Origin: Candidatus Kaistella beijingensis
GTDB lineage: Bacteria; Bacteroidota; Bacteroidia; Flavobacteriales; Weeksellaceae
Direction: 5' to 3'
Assembly: GCF_020084865.1 (NCBI RefSeq)
Contig: NZ_CP071953.1
Span: 2,418,001 to 2,482,000 of the forward strand
Length of the DNA stretch: 64,000 nucleotides
How positions within the stretch are numbered: position 1 is the stretch's first letter; every line of letters starts with the position of its first letter. Below the pieces are notes generated by a model, which saw only the letters and a list, made by a program, of their open reading frames with translations, ran no database searches and was not told the DNA's origin. Both the position numbers and the translations under genes were made by a program. Positions 61,748 to 64,000 of this stretch are shown one piece after another.

Positions 61748-62400
61748 TTGTGGGTGAGTTAGAGGGTTTGAAAGTGGGAGAGTTTGAGAGTGGGTTCGTT
61801 GGTGAGTGATTGACTAACTAGTCCGAATGATTTTCTCACTGAAAAACCAATTCGGCTCCTTCGAATAAGAATAAGATAATTTGTCAAACTTCGCCAAAGT
61901 TCCAAACTTTGGCGAATTTTATTTTTTACTGTAAACGCAATTCCGCTCCATTTTTGAGTTGTAATTTTTTTATTCATTTAGTTTTTTGTGAAGCCACGAA
62001 GTGGCGAAAGCATCGGCAAAGGGTGAAGCCCTTTGAGAATGGTACAAAAACATTTAACGGAGCCACGAAGTGGCGACATCAATTCTTGAAATTGTAAGTT
62101 TTGGTTAAAACCGGTTTAAACGGTGTTTGAACCGTTCCTATTGACATTCTGTTGCAATTTATAAATTATTCTAATTAAGCAACTTCGAGACAATTGGGAA
62201 CTTTGGCGAAGTTTTTTCCCTTCAAAAGAAAGTCCGCCTTTTTTTGTAGCCCGGATTGAAACGTAAATCCCGCAGTATGCGTTGGACAAAGCTATGGAAC
62301 GAGGAATTGCAGTGGAAAGCCGGTACGAACTTTTGGAGAAGCGAAAATCTTGTTGCTCCTAAAAATTTTGTAGTTTTGTCAGATTCAAATTTTTAAAAAA
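61748..62400. repeat. Repeat-dense intergenic region of about 650 bp
   Basis: No gene is seen. In order: GAGTTTGAGAGTGGG-type words (61752-61812), a CTTCGCCAAAG hairpin (61887), two GCCACGAAGTGGCGA copies (about 61993 and 62063) with GGCAAAGGGTGAAGCCC between, a decayed CTTCG...CGAAG hairpin (62181-62215) and a GTAGCCCGGATTGAAACG block (62245-62330) ending GGAAAGCCGG. Confidence 0.6.
61887..61921. terminator. Hairpin, CTTCGCCAAAG repeat copy 2
   Basis: AACTTCGCCAAAGTT (61887-61901), CCA, AACTTTGGCGAATTT: same as the hairpin at 47659 with one changed pair. T run follows. Confidence 0.8.
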
Positions 62401-62405
62401 ACCTC

Positions 62406-63611
62406 ATGCCGAAAATTTCTCAACGCGCGCAAAATATGCCTGCCTCACCTGTAAGAAAATTGGTTCCTTATGCGATTCAGGCGAAACAAAAAGGGATAAA
62501 AGTATATCATCTGAATATTGGGCAACCCGATATTGAAACGCCGCAAACTGCTTTGGATGCAGTGAAAGAAAATCATTTGAAGATCTATGAATACGCGCTT
62601 TCTGAAGGGAATTTGGAGTATCGGCAAGCGTTGCAGGATTATTACCACCGATTAGGATTTACAGATTTAACGACCAAGGATTTTATCGTGACCAATGGTG
62701 GTTCCGAAGCGTTGAATTTTGCGATTTCCACGTTGTGTGATGATGGCGATGAAGTGATCATTCCGGAGCCGTACTATGCGAATTACAATGGTTTTACCAA
62801 TACGTTTAATGTGAAAGTTGTTGCGGTTCCATCGACGATTGATACGGGATTCGCATTGCCGTCCATTGAAGAATTTGAGAAAAAAATTACCGATAAAACT
62901 CGTGCAATTATTATTTGTAATCCTGGTAATCCCACCGGTTATCTTTATACGAGAGAGGAGTTGGAGAAACTTTCGCAGATCGCGTTGAAGCATGATATCG
63001 TGATTATTTCCGATGAGGTTTACCGCGAATATGTGTATGACGGAAAACAGCAACATTCAATGCTTGAGTTTAAGGAGTTGAAAGACCATTGTATCATTAT
63101 CGATTCAGAATCAAAGCGTTACTCCATGTGTGGAGCGAGAATTGGTTTTATGGTGACCCGCTCGAAAAAAATTCACGATGCGGCGATGCTTTTTGCACAG
63201 GCAAGGCTGAGTCCGGTTCTTTTGGGACAGATTGCTGCAACTGCCGCTCATCACAACGATACAGAATATATTTTAAAAGTTCGGGAAGAATATACAAAGC
63301 GAAGAAATCTTTTGGTGGATTTGCTGAACGGAATTCCCGGTGTGATTTGTCCGAAACCTAAAGGAGCATTTTATTGTGGTGTTGAATTGCCGATTGATGA
63401 TTCCGACAAGTTTGCGCAGTGGCTTTTGGAAAGTTATTCGCACAACAACGAGACGATAATGGTTGCTCCGATGACGGGATTTTACAGCAATCCGGAATTG
63501 GGGAAAAAGCAGGTGAGAATTGCGTATGTGTTGAAGGAGGAAGATTTGCGGCGAAGCGTGGAGTTGCTGAATGATGCGCTGCAAAAGTATAAGATTGAGT
63601 TTGGTTTGTAA
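62406..63611 (+). CDS. Class I/II PLP-dependent aminotransferase (aspartate type)
   Basis: 401 residues. Fold type I: NGGSEALNFAI (about 97-107), CNPGNPTGYLYTREEL (171-186), DEVYREYVYDG and the Schiff-base lysine K237 in DSESKRYSMCGARIGF. This pattern is that of AspC/AlaA-like enzymes, which exchange amino groups between amino acids and 2-oxo acids; precise substrate unclear. Its third-position use is rich in G and T. Confidence 0.88.
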   Translation: MPKISQRAQNMPASPVRKLVPYAIQAKQKGIKVYHLNIGQPDIETPQTALDAVKENHLKIYEYALSEGNLEYRQALQDYYHRLGFTDLTTKDFIVTNGGSEALNFAISTLCDDGDEVIIPEPYYANYNGFTNTFNVKVVAVPSTIDTGFALPSIEEFEKKITDKTRAIIICNPGNPTGYLYTREELEKLSQIALKHDIVIISDEVYREYVYDGKQQHSMLEFKELKDHCIIIDSESKRYSMCGARIGFMVTRSKKIHDAAMLFAQARLSPVLLGQIAATAAHHNDTEYILKVREEYTKRRNLLVDLLNGIPGVICPKPKGAFYCGVELPIDDSDKFAQWLLESYSHNNETIMVAPMTGFYSNPELGKKQVRIAYVLKEEDLRRSVELLNDALQKYKIEFGL

Positions 63612-63655
63612 TTAAATTTCGAAGATTTTTCTTTGCACCAAAAATAGTATCAATT

Positions 63656-63697
63656 TGCCACGAATGCACGAATAATTAGTGAATTCGTGGCATTTTT
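63656..63697 (+). terminator. Hairpin terminator, GCCACGAAT-type repeat copy 3
   Basis: TGCCACGAAT (63656-63665) pairs with ATTCGTGGCA (63683-63692), then TTTTT. Same family as 9856 and 43440. Confidence 0.8.
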
Positions 63698-63714
63698 ACT
63701 ACTTATAAAATTAT

Positions 63715-63722
63715 TAAATTTG
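63715..63722 (+). promoter_or_regulatory. -7 box TAAATTTG for murB
   Basis: Exact TAnnTTTG match, 17 nt before ATG 63740. Confidence 0.45.
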
Positions 63723-63739
63723 CGACTTATTACAATTTG

Positions 63740-64000
63740 ATGACCATCCAAGAAAACTTTTCTTTAAAAAATCACAATACATTCGGAGTTGATGTTTCCG
63801 CAAAATATTTTGCAGAAGTTCATTCTGTAGGAGAACTAATTGAAGTTTTAAAACAAAACCCAACTCACGCACTCACCAACACACCCACTCAACAACTCTT
63901 TTTAGGTGGTGGAAGCAATATCCTTTTCACAAAAAATTTCGATGGTTTGGTCATTCAATTGGACTTGAAAGGGGTTTCCGAACAAATCATAAATGAAAAC
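63740..64000 (+). CDS. murB: UDP-N-acetylmuramate dehydrogenase, 3' cut by window edge
   Basis: The first 87 residues are visible. The family start MTIQENFSLKNHNTFGVDVSAKYF and the FAD-binding LFLGGGSNILFTKNFDG are clear. It reduces the enolpyruvyl group to lactyl in peptidoglycan precursor synthesis. Between these the sequence LKQNPTHALTNTPTQQ is encoded by a CAACTCAC-type repeat (63861-63898), an unusual insertion of low-complexity DNA in an essential gene. Confidence 0.92.
   Translation, partial: MTIQENFSLKNHNTFGVDVSAKYFAEVHSVGELIEVLKQNPTHALTNTPTQQLFLGGGSNILFTKNFDGLVIQLDLKGVSEQIINEN
63861..63898 (+). repeat. CAACTCAC-type repeat inside murB
   Basis: CAACTCACGCACTCACCAAC and ACACCCACTCAACAACTC are degenerate octamer units, as in hutI (27902-27931) and the paaH-paaI spacer. 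Confidence 0.75.

Noticed and set aside
1..64000. tRNA, rRNA, prophage or plasmid maintenance genes
   Set aside because: Looked for on both strands; nothing recognisable.

Overview
The window looks like a chromosomal segment of a Flavobacteriia member, most likely Weeksellaceae of the Chryseobacterium/Kaistella type. The evidence is AT-rich DNA, type IX secretion (T9SS) sorting domains of both type A and type B, a TonB-dependent receptor, Bacteroidetes -7 promoter boxes (TAnnTTTG), DUF4407 and GIN-domain proteins, and many dispersed short repeats between genes. I saw no rRNA, tRNA, CRISPR array or prophage.

Layout. 0-9.8 kb: envelope and housekeeping genes (serine hydrolase, metallo-beta-lactamase-fold protein, M16 peptidase, ruvC, DUF4407 protein, two dehydrogenases). 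9.9-17.6 kb, minus strand: what appears to have been one operon of a T9SS-secreted BNR-repeat protein, a small lipoprotein, a cysteine-rich unknown and a TonB receptor, now split by a complete IS1182-type element with a 4-bp target duplication. 17.9-24.5 kb: a 2202-residue T9SS type B surface protein with three tandem, almost identical 807-bp units. 24.6-27.2 kb: coaE, an MBL hydrolase and ruvB. 27.2-33.4 kb: a small four-helix-bundle (23S rRNA IVS-type) gene framed by inverted hexamer repeats, then hutI and a partial phenylacetate (paa) cluster: paaB, C, D, G, H and I, without paaA or paaE. 33.5-38.4 kb: a beta-barrel-like protein, an ECF sigma factor with a membrane partner and DUF4252/GIN proteins, and a broken small gene. 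38.5-43.4 kb: guaB, then a copper nitrite reductase group (nirK, nirV-like, Sco) with a striking palindrome over the nirK promoter. 43.9-48.7 kb: alpha-amylase, a very AT-rich trio that includes a metallophosphoesterase fused to a cREC-like domain, and a WYL regulator. 48.8-54.5 kb: dinB, a 1-kb gene-free region with clustered consensus DnaA boxes (candidate origin), purine nucleoside phosphorylase, lpxK, ddl and coaD. 54.7-64 kb: TRIC-family channel, TPR protein, folA, lemA with two TPM-domain genes, a GIN lipoprotein, an M3 peptidase, an aminotransferase and the start of murB.

How the genes work together. NirK, NirV-like and Sco form a plausible nitrite-to-NO module with its own copper chaperone. 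The paa genes supply hydroxylase accessory subunits and ring-cleavage-side beta-oxidation steps, but the catalytic hydroxylase subunit must be encoded elsewhere. The sigma factor block looks like a self-contained envelope regulation unit.

Recurrent theme. Short tandem words (CAACTCAC, AATCTCR, CTCAAC, GATGGAAG-like) and dispersed hairpins sit between genes and in several places enter coding sequence or start regions (hutI, paaH, paaD, coaE, murB). Starts were re-chosen by signal peptides, family N-termini and -7 boxes. All functional calls are from reading the sequence; no database search was run.
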